Shown: positions 10,808 to 22,689, numbered from the stretch's first letter. The stretch: 64,000 bases of DNA from Odobenus rosmarus divergens (GCF_000321225.1 NW_004452144.1:103691-167690), one strand, 5' to 3'. The notes: generated by a model from the letters alone, not told the origin. Numbers and translations: made by a program.

Positions 10808-10893
10808 GGGTACTATAATGCTCAAAATGTGCCCCCAAACAAAGGAGTCTGGGTACTATAATGCTCAAAATGTGCCCCCAAACAAAGGAGTCT
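10808..10893. repeat. Perfect 43-bp tandem duplication
   Basis: Two identical 43-base units (10808-10850 and 10851-10893) begin 'gggtactataatgctc' and end 'caaaggagtct'. There is no mismatch, implying recent origin, or an assembly artefact. Confidence 0.95.
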
Positions 10894-11084
10894 GCTTTGG
10901 TTTAATGACTGATTATTTGGTTGACTTATTTTCATACTGACTGTTTTAAAGTAGCTCATATTCTACACTTCTCTAGTATAAAATTATATATATAACAAGT
11001 ATATATACACATATAAATAATATACATCTACCCCCCCCCCCACATAGACAACGTTGCATTTTACCTGAGCTCTGTGATCCAGGA

Positions 11085-11645
11085 AAACAGGAAATGTCAA
11101 GAAATACCCTCATCCTTTTGTATTTCAGAAAAATGGCTTACTACAAAGTGCCACCCTTCCTTACATGACTTGATAAGACTTATAGATGCCCTACTAGTTT
11201 ACCTAGGACTAGGAGGGAACAGATCCTCCAAATTCCCATTCTTTGCCTCATAAAAGATTTAGTTGAACTGCTTGTACCCACTGATCATTCTGAACACACT
11301 GCTTGTTAAGCAAACTTTGGTTAAGATTTTCTCCTTCCCCCAGTCCCTTGAACTCTAATCACCCCCTCACCCTGAGCAGCACATACAGCATCTCTTGAGA
11401 TAAGCTGTTCTCAAGGTAAAACATTCTCTGATCTGCTTCCCAATCAAGCCACTGGCTCACATCCAGTTCTTTCTACCCTGTTTATGCCTCTTTAAAAAAG
11501 AAAACCTATTTTGGCCTAACCCTTGAGACATTTTCAGATCTCGGGATCAGAGCTCTCTTCATTGCAACAGTCTCCAGCCCTTATTGGTCCCCCACCCCCA
11601 ACAATAATCATTTTAAATAAAGTGTCTCCTTACTAAGTCCAGTTT
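11085..11645 (+). mobile_element. Probable solo LTR of an endogenous retrovirus
   Basis: The region has LTR-like architecture. A 5' part around 11085-11300 carries conserved text such as 'tagtttacctaggactagg'. The middle is pyrimidine-rich. The end holds a polyadenylation signal 'aataaa' at about 11617 and the R/U5-like 'gtgtctccttactaag'. No gag, pol or env lies next to it, so it is solitary. Boundaries and class (ERV1-like) are inferred from memory of carnivoran LTRs. Confidence 0.55.
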
Positions 11646-11654
11646 TTGTTTTTT

Positions 11655-11830
11655 GTTTTTTTAACTATAGTTGACATACAATGTTATGTTAGTTTCAGGT
11701 GTACAATATAGTGATTTGACAACTCTATACATTACTCCATGCTGATCATGATAAGCATAGTCACCATCCATCACTATACAATGTTACTATGATATTATTG
11801 ACTATATACCTAGGCAAATTTGTTTTTTAT
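11655..11830 (-). mobile_element. L1 3' end, reverse strand
   Basis: 'aactatagttgacatacaatg' and 'gttagtttcaggtgtacaa' are the antisense of a mammalian L1 3' terminus. The text then passes through 'catgctgatcatgataagc', which is typical of the same region. The copy is short and 5'-truncated. Confidence 0.8.
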
Positions 11831-11835
11831 TTGAC

Positions 11836-11890
11836 AATACACACGCACACACATGTCATGCATACATATACATATAAATACATACATACT
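11836..11890. repeat. CA / CATA simple repeat
   Basis: 'acacgcacacacatg' is followed by several imperfect 'catacata' units. Confidence 0.85.
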
Positions 11891-12037
11891 GTAAATGTCA
11901 AATAATACAAAAATGAGAAATTAAAAGAAATAACAGTAACTGTCCTAAAAGTAACCACCTAATATGTACAATGAGGGAGGCAAGAGAGACAGACAGACAG
12001 AATGGATGAGACAGTACTGTCCTCAATACCTACAATT

Positions 12038-12243
12038 GAGAAAACATGTTTTTAAAGATTTTATGTATTTATTTGAGAGAGAGAGCATGCACACGCACTA
12101 GTTGGGGGGAGAGGCAGATGGAGAGGGACAAGCAGACTCCCCACTGAGCAAGGAGCCCCACACGGGGCTCAATCCCAGGACCCTGAGATCATAACCCGAG
12201 CCTAAGGCAGACACTTAACCTACTGAGCCACCCAGGCGCCCTT
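12038..12243 (-). mobile_element. SINEC, reverse strand
   Basis: Tail 'tttttaaagattttatgt' at the left, purine-rich block, 'gactccccactgagcaagg' middle, head ending 'gagccacccaggcgccc'. The 13-bp direct repeat 'aatacctacaatt' lies at 12025-12037 and 12244-12256. Confidence 0.94.
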
Positions 12244-12256
12244 AATACCTACAATT

Positions 12257-13402
12257 TTTTCAATGAAAAGGATTAAATCTTATTTTTCATGGACTTAGCA
12301 GAAGTAAAAAATGTACAATTGAACTGCAAGCATAGCTGGACTTTTTTTTTTTAAAATCTTTGATGAAAAGATACTATTTTTCTAAAAGATGCTGTTAAGG
12401 TTAAGAAAAACAGAGATTTTCAAATTCCACGTTTCAGTTTATGGTAGTAGCGATTTGTTCCACGCCAACAAAGAAGAGGGCACTAACATTCTCATTTACC
12501 ACAGCTCCCTTCACCTCCTTTCCACGTTTATGTACTATTTCAATTTTGATTATTTTATATTTATTAAAATTTAGAGTAATTACCTTCTGTTTTAAAAAAA
12601 ATTCAAAAAACTCCCAGTATTATTTCTATATTTAAGTAGCTTTAATGAAACCAAGATACTTTTTAAAAATCACAGGTACTATACATACTGAAATATTTGT
12701 CTTGATGTATCTCTTGTTGGGATTAATATTGAGGACATTTTGCTGTTGTTGCTGTCGTTGTTTTTGTTTTCAAGAAGGGCTTGTGAGCATTAAGCTCCCT
12801 GAATTCCTTCATGTTCGAAAAGCTGCCTGTTGCTTTCTTACTGAAACCAGATCTTGGCATCTAATATTGCTTTCTTTCCTTCACAGGTTGGAAGTGCTGT
12901 TTCACGGGTTTCTTGTCTCAAATGTGTGACTGTGGAGCTGTATCAGACCAGCCCAAGACTGCCTTCCTAGCCTGCAATTTGCCTCTCCTCTCTGAATAGC
13001 TCAAGTATTTTTACCTTTATCCTTGTATTTCAAAAATTATTAACTCAAGGTATTTTTCAGTGTTGAACACTCTATTTTAGCTCTTCCTACAACTCAATGC
13101 ATATTTTGATTTAAAGATTTCTTTATTTCTTATGCTGAGGAACTGATGTGCTATTACCTCTGAGTGTCCTTTGTCATTTTTCTTGAGTCCCCTACTTCAA
13201 GGATATACAATATCCTCGTCTTTCTCTCCTATGTATCAAGTACTCCCTCTCGCTCTGTTTTAATCTTGTGTTTTGTTTTTCTTACTTGCCATCATTGTGA
13301 GTTTCTCTATCTTTCTTTCCATGTCTGTAATTTGAACTTTTAAAATACATATCCATCTTGTTACTCTATTATTTCTTAATTTCCCAGACTCCCTTTTCTT
13401 CT
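12257..13402. other. Unassigned T-rich stretch
   Basis: T-rich sequence without a firmly recognised family; part may be a heavily decayed antisense L1. A textbook-like polypyrimidine tract and 'cacag' sits at 12868-12886, but no conserved exon is recognisable after it. The 94-codon open frame across it has no known domain. Confidence 0.45.
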
Positions 13403-13418
13403 GCCTCTGTTCTTTTAT

Positions 13419-13609
13419 TTATTTTTTAAAGATTTTTATTTATTTATTATCAAAGAGAGAGACAGTGCAAGCAGGGAGAGGCAGAGGGAAAGGGAGAAGC
13501 AGACTCCCTGCTGAGCAGGGAGCCAGATGTGGGGCTCTATCCCAGGACCCTGGGATCATGACCTAAGCCAAAGGCAGATGCTTAACTGACTGAGCCACCT
13601 AGTGCCCGA
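13419..13609 (-). mobile_element. SINEC, reverse strand, perfect 16-bp TSD
   Basis: Complete reverse SINEC with 'agactccctgctgagcaggg' middle block and head 'tgagccacctagtgccc'. The direct repeat 'gcctctgttcttttat' at 13403-13418 and 13610-13625 is perfect over 16 bases. Confidence 0.96.
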
Positions 13610-13625
13610 GCCTCTGTTCTTTTAT

Positions 13626-15247
13626 AACCTCTTACTTGGGCACTATGTCTAGACTTTCTGTTTTCTCTCATATGGTGTGTGTGGGGGGGGGGGGAGAGAA
13701 AGAGGGAGGGACTTCTTACTCCCTCCCATAAGATCTGAAACCTTGTTGCTTTCCTCTCTGAGCTTTAATTTGAAATTTGGGTATTTATTTTCTTACCCAT
13801 CTTTTATATTCGTTGAAGATGTATCTGGGGTTGGGCATGAGCTCCAATAAAATGGTGTTCAGTATGTTCTTTAGGACACCAATACCTGGTTCCTATAGGT
13901 GGGAAAAAATGTAAATATTAGCAGGAGTAAACTAGCTAAAAATCTTTACTGAGATTTTGTTCTAGCCCTGGCCCCATTCCAGGCAGCTATGCTCAGTAAG
14001 TTTACCAGCATTCCTGATTCAATTCCTCCACTGCCTTTGAGATGCTAATATTTCTGACTGGCCTTACCTGTCCTATAGGAAGATTCACTTCACCTAATTA
14101 GTAGGAGCTCACCATTTCCATAGACTGAATTGTTACTCCCCCTGAATGTTTGGAGCCAAAGCATTCATTTCCATCAGAGACACAGCTCTATTATTCATGC
14201 TCCCTAATTTCTCTAGTAGCTGTTGCTACAACATGTCAGTTAACAGAAGGAAAAGCTTAGCATATAGTCAGTGTGCTCCATATTTAAGGACATTAGTGAG
14301 AGTTCTCAAAGTTACTACTTCTTCTTTATTCCAGAATCTTCCATTTCTTTCCTGGCTCAGTTTAGGAGTTATATGGTATTTGGCTGTGCTCCTTCTTTGG
14401 GGTAGCTGTGAGGGAATTTCTTTGCTGATTTTCACAATGTTTTTGGCCAATGTCTTTTACCACCATTACCTTCAAGTCTCCCCAGTTGTCCCCAGATCCC
14501 CACGTGTCTTACACACATCCACACAGAAAGTTCTTTCATGGTTTCATTTCAGGTGGTACATGTTTCTTGATGCCTTAGTGCTTCCACTGCTACCAGTCCT
14601 CCACTCTCAACACAGTCCCCCTTTTCTGGGGCTGCCTTTCTCCTGGATCTCTCAACATTTCTAAAACTTCAAGCTGTGTTAAAGCAGCAGTAGCTTACAT
14701 GCAGTCCCCACACTCACTCTAAATGTTGACAGGACTGTGTCTCTAGGGACCCAGAACAGTGTCGTATCAAGTCAGGGTCTCACAAAATTCTTCTTCAAAT
14801 CAGTGTCTTGACATGTCTCTGTAGACTACTTTCTCTCAGCACTCCAACCCCGCCAACGGGGCCACACTCTCCAACTCCTATCCCTCCATGTCCTCAAAAC
14901 CCTGCAAAGAAGATGATTAGGAGCAGATGTCACTTCACCAATTCCCTAGGAAGAGACTTAAATCTCAGGTGAAGCTTCTCTGAACCATGCTGATGAATAT
15001 ATGTGAATGGCTTATGTGTTAGGGTGTGTTTGTGTGTATATGTTAAAATAAATACATATGATTGAATATTCGCATAACCCCGTAATTACCTATATAGAGT
15101 AAATTTCTTGAAGTTGTTAATAGGAATGCAAAATTCTAAGACTTCTTCTCCTAAAAAGTTCTAAAGCATCATACCGATAGAAAAAGGGCCTGTATCATCA
15201 CAGGCTTGCTACAGTGGTATGTCCTCCTTAGTGTGTTAACATTAACC
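13626..15247. other. Unassigned 1.6-kb stretch with longest open frame
   Basis: It contains a TG/G-run low-complexity patch at 13673-13694. The longest open frame in the window (14146-14664, 172 codons, forward) lies here. That frame is rich in Leu, Ser and Phe and has no recognisable domain. No Kozak context or splice structure supports translation. I do not call it a gene. Confidence 0.5.
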
Positions 15248-15378
15248 GGGGCGCCTGAGTAGCTCAGTCAGTTGAGCATACAACTCTTGATCATGGCGCA
15301 GATCTTGATCTCATGGTCATGAATTTGAGCCCCATATTAGGCTCCATGCTGGGCGTGGAGCCTACTTAAAAAAAATTA
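15248..15378 (+). mobile_element. Older SINEC subtype, forward, short tail
   Basis: The head 'ggggcgcctgagtagctcag' is followed by 'gtcagttgagcatacaactc', 'ttgagccccatattaggctcc' and 'atgctgggcgtggagcctac', then a short A tail. The 'gctgggcgtggagcct' ending, without the long pyrimidine block, marks an older subfamily than most others here. Only about 7 bases of direct repeat ('attaacc') remain. Confidence 0.88.
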
Positions 15379-15540
15379 ACCAATTTGATGGATTAAAAAT
15401 TAGTATAGTTTATTTAGTATTTATTTACTAATGAGATTGAGTATTGTTACATGGGCTTATTGGATAGCTGGATATCTGAACCTGCCCTTTGTCAATTCAT
15501 TTTATTTGTATACTTTTCTTACTAATTTATGTTTAAAAAA

Positions 15541-15606
15541 CTATCTATCTATCTATCTATCTATCATCTATTTATCATCTGTCATCTATCTACTTATATC
15601 TATCAA
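15541..15606. repeat. (CTAT)n microsatellite
   Basis: Six perfect CTAT units, then interrupted CATC/TATC units. Confidence 0.93.
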
Positions 15607-18124
15607 TCTTTTGCTCATGATATTCTTTAGAAAAAATGAAAGTGCATATTAGGGTAACTTTTAAAATGTAGTCTAGTCTTCATATTCCCCTTTTACATCA
15701 TGCCTATCCCAATGGCCTCAGTCTTCTGTTTTTTGTCTTGATCTCCACTCTTAAATCTGTGACTCATCACTTTGAAACTTTGCTTTGCCTCTTGCCTAAT
15801 ATATTCCTGATATAACTGCTCCTTTTTTCCATGTTCTGGTCAGAAGTCTTCATATTTATTTTAATATCTCTGTTTCTAAATGACAGGTTTTGTTTTTCTC
15901 TTGGTTGTTTTTCCCTGGGAAGATAACTTCTCTATTCTGTATCTTCTTCTACCTGTGTAATTTCATCCAATATTAAACTCCATCCCACAGTACATTTCCT
16001 CTTTTCATTCTCTTATTTTCTAGACAGAATCTGACATATAACATTTATGTAAGCAAGTGAATTGGTTTAACATATTGCGTTCCTTTCCTATATATGTGAA
16101 GATTACACAAACAATGAGATTGTATTCTTTAAGCAATTTCAGGAATTATAGAACTATGGAGGTTTGTGAGACAATGCTTGTAGACCTACATTATGGCAAT
16201 TTTTAAGAAATGAATTACAAGTTTTCTGTGATAAATTGGTATTTTCTCTGGCCATGGTCAGGCCATTCCTGACCATTTGAGTATGCTGTGAAGCCAAGAG
16301 TCACCCCTTAAAAAAATATTAGTCTTAAGAGACACATTGTCTTCCATTGCATGTAATTACAATGAATTACTTTATATAATAACATTAGAAAATGATAAAA
16401 ATGTTGTATGGCCCCTGTCCCTGGTGAACTGCCCTATCCACATCCGTATTGCCTTATAATAAAATGGCAAATGGCTTATTTGCTTTTTGGTTTGTGTAGG
16501 TGCTGGCTGAGTTGACACACTCTTGAATTTCATCTATTTTCAATCAAATGCTCTACATAAACTTGGCTTCTCTCAGCTGCCTGAGCCCATTACTAAGTTA
16601 TATATTCCCTTTTCATTGCTCCATCACAGTGGTATAGATTTGAATGACACAAGTCATCTGTGGTTTCGCTTATGAAAGGCTCTATAGCAACTTAAGATAT
16701 TGTTTTTAGATTGGACTGCATTGTGCAACTCATATCCTAGTTCTGCCTTGACTCCCAACAGGACTCCTTAGGTAGATAATAATATATTTGAATAGGAAAC
16801 ATCCAATCCAAAATATTTGCACATACAGTAATTGAATGACTGCAAGTAGAAGATAATTTTCTTATTATTAATCCTGAACAGTTTAGTTCTACAGAATACC
16901 TGTACATTTCCAATATGCATTCACTTTCATTGAATTTTTTTTTTCTCCCTGACATCTGGTTATTTAATCTTCTGCCAACATTGTGTCTGTGAAGCATATT
17001 TTTCCCAGCTATGCCCACTCAGCTCTTAGACTATTGATGTTTTCATAGAGAACGGTGCATGTGTGTCAAATTATAGCTATTGATCTATGTTTGTTTGTTA
17101 ATACATACAGTTGTTTAGATAGTGTTATGGCTTGTCTGATTGTGGATATATAAATAAAAGGAGGAAAAGAGAAAAAATGCACTTCTTTTTTATATGAATT
17201 TCATTGTTGAGTGAAGACTGTTTATTTGAATTGAAAATGCACTGGAATCAATGTTTCTTTAGATATGAGTTATCTTTCTCCATTTTTCAGTATCAAATGG
17301 AAGTAATAGGATGTACAGCTATAATATAGAGAGAATTCTATTTTTTAACAAAATAAATCTTTTTAAACTATATAGTGTCAAATTTCCTTTGTCTTTAAAA
17401 AATGTCTTTTCTATATTCTCCAACATATTTCTCCCTATTAAATGAATACTGTCAAAACAAGACTTAATTTTTTTCCAGTCCCCACCTATTAGAGATTCTT
17501 TGTTAAAAGTTTTCAAATAAAACATCTTGCCTCACTAATTTTGTTTCTTGCCATTTTCTAATATTGATTGTCTCCACTTATACTGTGTAATGTTTAGGAT
17601 GGAAATGTAATTTGAATGACTTTAATAATACTAAATCAGTCTTTATTTTCACCCAAACTGTCAAGAAGTAATATATGTGAACATAACATTATCTTCATGC
17701 AATTTCAGTGTGTGGCAGGCCAGGAAGCAGATGAAGAGAGAGGTAAAGTATGAATCATTTGGAAGAATGCAAGCATGAAGTCCACATTTAGGAAAATCCA
17801 CCTCCAAACATACAGCAGGTTGCAATGAAAACCTATCACCTCATATCTGTGTGCTTTGGATGCTTCACAAAGTTTCTGCACCCATTACCTGAAAGAGCAT
17901 GCCACTGACAAGATATGGGTGCCTGTGCTGGAGAAATGTGGCTGTCAAATCTGGGAAGGAGAAAAAAAAAAAGGGAAACAGTAATTTGCTGAAGATCATA
18001 TAGCTGACTGATCAGATTAGAACAAGGCCTGAAGTCTCCCACTCCCTGTACCACTTTGGTAAAGGTTCATTACTCAAGCATCTACTGTGTGTCCCAGCAC
18101 AGTGCAGGAAAAACTTTAGGTTCC
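15607..18124. other. Unassigned 2.5-kb AT-rich stretch
   Basis: No gene or confidently named repeat. A hairpin with 9-bp arms and a 5-base loop lies at 16254-16276. Reverse open frames at 16737-17018, 17319-17525 and 17836-18054 carry no recognisable domains. Confidence 0.5.
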
Positions 18125-18296
18125 TAAAGATCTGGCTTTGAATGTGGCCCTTTTGTAAATACAAAAGGTATGATCTGCAAGTCACCTATTCTCTCTGAGC
18201 CTCATGCTCTTCATGTGTTAAAAAAAAAAAAAAAATCCTCCTTTCTTAAGATTGTTTTGAAGATTAAATAAGAAACTATTAGGAACAGAAGTGTTT
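18125..18296 (+). mobile_element. MIR SINE, forward
   Basis: MIR core blocks in order: 'gatctgcaagtcacctattc', 'tctgagcctcatgctcttcatg', then 'attgttttgaagattaaata'. It is interrupted by an A run at about 18221-18235. Confidence 0.65.
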
Positions 18297-18640
18297 TGCT
18301 AAGGACTGAGAATAATCAATGAATAAGATATGATTCCTTCCTTCCAGAAGATCACATTTTTTGGGGAAGACGAAGAAAAATATATTGACATTGAGTGAAT
18401 TCGTTCATCTATGAAAGAGAGAAGCATGGCTGCTATGAAATCGTAAGGAGGAGCACCTGCCATCATCAGGGATGGTGAGGCTGAGGAAGAAAGAAGGCTT
18501 CCTGGGGAGATGATGCTTGCCTTGGTCTTGACAGATACACAGATGCCACTTCGGAAGGAGAGAGGTAGGCCCTAGGCCAAGAAACCAGCAAGTGCAAGGG
18601 CAAGAAGGCAGAGAAACTGGTGATTTTCAGCCACTGCAAG
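18297..18640 (-). mobile_element. L2 LINE, reverse
   Basis: Text equivalent to the antisense L2 3' region: 'gattccttccttccagaagatcac', then 'aaggcttcctggggagatgatgc', then 'aaaccagcaagtgcaagggc'. The order is that of reverse L2. Diverged. Confidence 0.6.
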
Positions 18641-18964
18641 TGATTCCATAGAGAAGAAAATCTATGTCCTTCAGTTCTGGGACATTTTATTTTATTGGAA
18701 CTTTGATAACCCCTTCTTCTTGCCACTCTTCATTTTCTCTCCCCTCTCTTTCTGTATTCCCATTGAATACTGGGCCTCTTGCTTTGAATCTTAATTATCT
18801 TATATTTTCTTCCTTACTTTCTCTCTTTATAACTTTCTTCAGGTATCAAAGAGATTTTCTTAATTCCAACTCTTCTATTCACTTTTAATTTTATTATGCA
18901 TTTCAAAATGCATTTTTTAAAACTGCTTGATTATTTTCTAAATACTCCTGTCTATAATATCCTC

Positions 18965-19135
18965 TTCTTGTTTTCATGGGTAAAATATGTTCTCTCATCC
19001 ACCAAATATAAGGTCCAAAAAGGCAAAGGGCTGTTCATCCACATATCCCAAGTACCTGGAACAGTGACGGACATAAATGCTTTATGCCCCTGCTTCATGA
19101 ATATTTACTGAATGAATGAATGGACAAATGAATAA
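18965..19135 (+). mobile_element. L2 LINE 3' end, forward
   Basis: 'cccaagtacctggaacagtg', 'gacataaatgc', 'catgaatatttactgaatg' and a terminal GAATGAATG run match the L2 3' terminus. Confidence 0.65.
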
Positions 19136-20626
19136 ATGATGCTCCCTGAAGCACTCAGTTGTATTTTATTAAAATTTTCTTCTGACTCCAACTGTGTCTC
19201 TATTTTATTTAGTTTGTCATGTTGTTTGTTTCTTCTCTGTGTCCTTGCCTTTCATGTAAAAACAACAAAATAAAACAAGGAAGTGATGAACCCTGGATAT
19301 TATCTATACTTAAGGGTGAGGTCCAAATAAACTGACCAGAAATTCTCTGTGGCATGGGTAGAGATTGCTGAATGGTGCACTTTGTCAGAATATGGTATGA
19401 TGGGGGAGCTGGCTATCTCCTTCTCTTTGTCTTTGCCAATACCTGTAGATCCTTTTTCTCTGGCTGGGAAGTTTCCTTTGTAGAATAATATCTCAGTCTT
19501 CTGTCTAGGGGCTATGATCCTGCCTTTTATAATTTGGGAAGCTTGTTAGGGGAACAGAGCTGTGGAAGTGGGAAACTCCACTCTATATTCAGATTTTTAT
19601 AAAACTTCTCCCATTTTTAGGATGGCATGTTACCCCATCCTTCAGCTTTGCTGCTGTCTCTGAGTCAAGTGTATTATTGTGCATTTTCTCTCAAGAGGAT
19701 GGAGGAGGGGAATTTTCTTGACAGCATGGACTTTGAAATGGAAACTTAGTTTCTAACTGTTCATTTTATGAATTTCAAAAAATCCACGCAACTTTCAAAC
19801 CCAACCTGAAACCTCAGCCTCAAAAGTATCTGCTATCTCCAATTTCTAACTGGGCTTTGCAGAGTGAATCTTATTTCTTTCTATGTTTCCTCTCTATACA
19901 AGGAAGCAGGTTTTATCATTCTTCAACTTATTGAATCAGTTATTAACCATCTACCTGTTTACTCAGAAATTTTGTTAACAGCTCTAGTCTGATGTTTTCT
20001 CCTGTTTAGTTTTCTTCAGTTTTTTGTGGGCTTATTTTTTTCTTTTTATTCCTGAGTTGTCATTTCAAAGGAGTTTTAAGAAAAAGAAGAGATAAATGTT
20101 TTCTAGCTACTAAGTATACACAGAAATTCTTGTGAACAGGAAGGGAGAGAAAGAGAGTCTGAAATGCCAAATTTCTTAGAACACTGCTATTGCAAACAAT
20201 GAGCATACCTGTGAATAATTTCTCTGTAAGAGTCAGTTACTATCACAGCCTATTTCAGGTTGCTTCTTCAGTACTACCAACGGGACTCTAGTGAGTTGGA
20301 AGAGTGATTGTGGCACTCAAAGGAAATGGTTTCCTGTGAAACTCTGCATGTGCTATGTCCACTCAAAAATTTCTGCTGCTTCTTTTCTTGTTTTAACTTG
20401 AGAGACTGTCTTATATGCTTTAAATATATTAAAGACATCATTATATTACACAAATGGACCACTGATGAGATTGTTTTAGGTAGCATAGAATGCCTAAATT
20501 TAACTTTTGCAAAAGTCTTTCCAAATCACCAAAGGCATTCTGTCCACTCCAATTCACTTTTCCAAACCCTAACCCACTAATTCCCCAACTTATGTTTTTG
20601 TGCATTTCAGGAATTATTTAACCCTG
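19136..20626. other. Unassigned 1.5-kb stretch
   Basis: No gene or confident repeat. Overlapping forward and reverse open frames near 20274-20580 have no domain. Confidence 0.5.
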
Positions 20627-20627
20627 C

Positions 20628-20647
20628 CTTATATATATATATATATA
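20628..20647. repeat. (TA)n microsatellite
   Basis: Ten TA units. Confidence 0.9.
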
Positions 20648-20669
20648 ATTTATTTATGAAGGTTGAATG

Positions 20670-20812
20670 ATGAAAAGAGACTGAGATCAGATAGATTAAG
20701 ATTTGAATTTAGCCTCACCTACCAGCCATATGATTTTGAACCAGTAACCTGATCTCCCTGAGCTTCAATTCTATAATGGGAGTAAAATAGCACCTATTTT
20801 TTAGGCAACCAT
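20670..20812 (+). mobile_element. MIR SINE, forward
   Basis: Well ordered MIR: 'gaatttagcctcacctacc', 'tgaaccagtaacctgatctc', 'ctgagcttcaattctataatgggag' and 'aatagcacctattttttagg'. Confidence 0.8.
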
Positions 20813-20870
20813 GCACCACCATATTTGATAAATGAATGCAGTACCCGATTTTCTATGCATTAATTTGCAA

Positions 20871-20934
20871 GCATGGATGAATGGATGAATAGATGGATGG
20901 ATGGATGGATAGATAGACAGATAGATAGACAGAC
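20871..20934. repeat. (GATG)n/(GATA)n microsatellite
   Basis: GATG units pass into GATA and GACA units, a compound tetranucleotide repeat. Confidence 0.93.
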
Positions 20935-21142
20935 TGTCAAAAGTTAGAAAAGAGATATATCTTTTGATGAACATTTAAGACTCAATGATATTTTTTAAAT
21001 GCATGTAATCAATGCAGCTAACTTTGAAATCCCTAGGGAGAAAGACAATTATCAGAGAAACAGAATGAAAAGGGTCTGAACTTGTTAGGTCTTGTTGGGG
21101 AAGAGTCATTTAACAAATATCCCCTATTGACTCCTGTCTTTG

Positions 21143-21178
21143 TTTTATTTTATTTTATTTTATTATTATTATTATTTT
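21143..21178. repeat. (TTTTA)n/(TTA)n simple repeat
   Basis: Four TTTTA units followed by TTA units. Confidence 0.9.
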
Positions 21179-21284
21179 GGTATAGACCACAAATATCTCC
21201 CAAACTGAATGTGACTGCTTTTCCCAATCATATCCAGCCCCCTGAGAGATGCATCAAAAAATATCAACAATGATTTTGTCAATC

Positions 21285-21660
21285 TCTATCGAGCATCTTA
21301 ATATGCCATATACCTCTTAGGAGCACAGAAGAAAAACATAAATGTAAGTAATAAGGAATAATATCATGCAGCTTCTACAGCTTGACCACTTGGATATAAT
21401 GCATTGTTCTAGGGGTTCGAAGGAAGAAGGGAAACACAGAAAGGCAAAGATGATGAGCTTGCATGTAGGTGGTGGCCTGAGTCAGGCCTAGAAACAAACC
21501 CAGGTTTTGATAGACTGCGGGGGATGTGGGAAGCATTAGAGAAGGAGAATAGTTTGAGTTAAGACCCAGCGAGGGGCATGAGCATGGAAATGCAGGAGAC
21601 TTATGCGTTGTTAGGTTGGAGAAAACCACCAGCCATGGTGAACTACTGGAGTGGGCGTAA
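21285..21660 (-). mobile_element. Probable L2 LINE, reverse, decayed
   Basis: 'tctatcgagcatcttaatatgcc' and the following purine-leaning text resemble antisense L2. The order is consistent, with a large degree of divergence. Confidence 0.4.
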
Positions 21661-21689
21661 GAATGTCCAAGGGATTTGAGGATATAAAA

Positions 21690-21790
21690 GAAGTTCAGGG
21701 AAGTGAAGTGACTTGTTCAAGTCCACAGAGTCAATTAGCAGCAAAGTCTAAATACATCTTTTAGTCTAGTCCTATTTGCAATTCTTTATG
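21690..21790 (-). mobile_element. MIR SINE, reverse
   Basis: 'gtgaagtgacttgttcaagtcc', 'acagagtcaattagcagcaaag' and the following block are the reverse complement of the MIR core. Confidence 0.65.
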
Positions 21791-21977
21791 CTACTAACAA
21801 CTCCAAGGTCCCCCCAGGGTTTGAGTCAGCATTCCAGGTATCGGTGCAAATACACAGAAACAACCAAACTTAATCAATAGGAATAGGAAATTTAGAAACC
21901 CATTCATCGTCAATATTGATAAGTGCTACCCTGCCTTGATGTAGTAGCCAGGGTTATTTCTGCAGCCTAAATATAAG

Positions 21978-22061
21978 CCTGCTTCAGATCTGGGTTTTCT
22001 ATTCTTACAGCTTAGACATCCTGCTTCAGATCTGGGTTTTCTATTCCTACAGCTTAGACAT
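21978..22061. repeat. 42-bp tandem duplication
   Basis: Two adjacent 42-base units (21978-22019 and 22020-22061) begin 'cctgcttcagatctggg' with one T/C difference. No microsatellite seeds it. Confidence 0.95.
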
Positions 22062-22685
22062 CCCACCTCAAACAGACCCCCATGCAATATGGAGAGGAGT
22101 TGCACATGAAATATTGCATACTAGTTACAACACTTCTTGCTCAGGCCCTGTTCCTCACAGCATTATACTGGGCATCTCTTAGGCACACAACAAATCTCTT
22201 GGATGTTTTTCTTCTTGTTCTGATCTATTCCCTGTCCTTTTTTGCTCTTAATAGAGTGAAGTACCCAAGCACATTTTCTCATCTATTTATTCCTGTTTTT
22301 GGATTCCATGTCTTGCTTATAATTCCCATTAAGATAAAGATTAGAAGTGAGAACGTCCCCAAAGAGTGGGTACAGGTTTGATATCAAGGTCTGTATTCCA
22401 TACCCCAAATTAAGGACAAATCACTGACTACCTTCTCCTCTCAGTTTTCCTAAAATGAGTAAATAATTTTCCCACCTCCCATGGAAGATCCCTCTGTGTG
22501 GGGACTGTGGTTTGTGCCTTTTCTCCACCCCAGGTAAACACAGATTGCTCAGACTAGAATTGGGAGCATGCAGGGTCTGAGAACTTGGATGGATGGATGG
22601 ATCAACTGAAGGCAAAAAGGATATAACCGGCCAAGCAATTTCGCTGATGGATGCAGGGAAAGATAATAAAACTCATTAATACAAA
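22062..22685. other. Unassigned stretch
   Basis: A 99-codon forward open frame (22082-22381) is strongly hydrophobic but unrecognisable; it is treated as chance. A short GGAT run lies at about 22589-22602. Confidence 0.5.
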
Positions 22686-22689
22686 TATT

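Noticed and set aside
12868..12886. Strong pyrimidine tract plus cacag (splice-acceptor-like)
   Set aside because: No convincing donor or conserved exon follows; such tracts are frequent in T-rich DNA.
14146..14664. 172-codon forward open frame, the longest in the window
   Set aside because: No recognisable domain, no splice or promoter context, and composition that fits T-rich non-coding DNA. A frame this long is expected by chance in 64 kb.
22082..22381. 99-codon hydrophobic open frame that looks like membrane helices
   Set aside because: T-rich DNA encodes Leu, Phe and Ile by default; no homology recognised and no supporting context.
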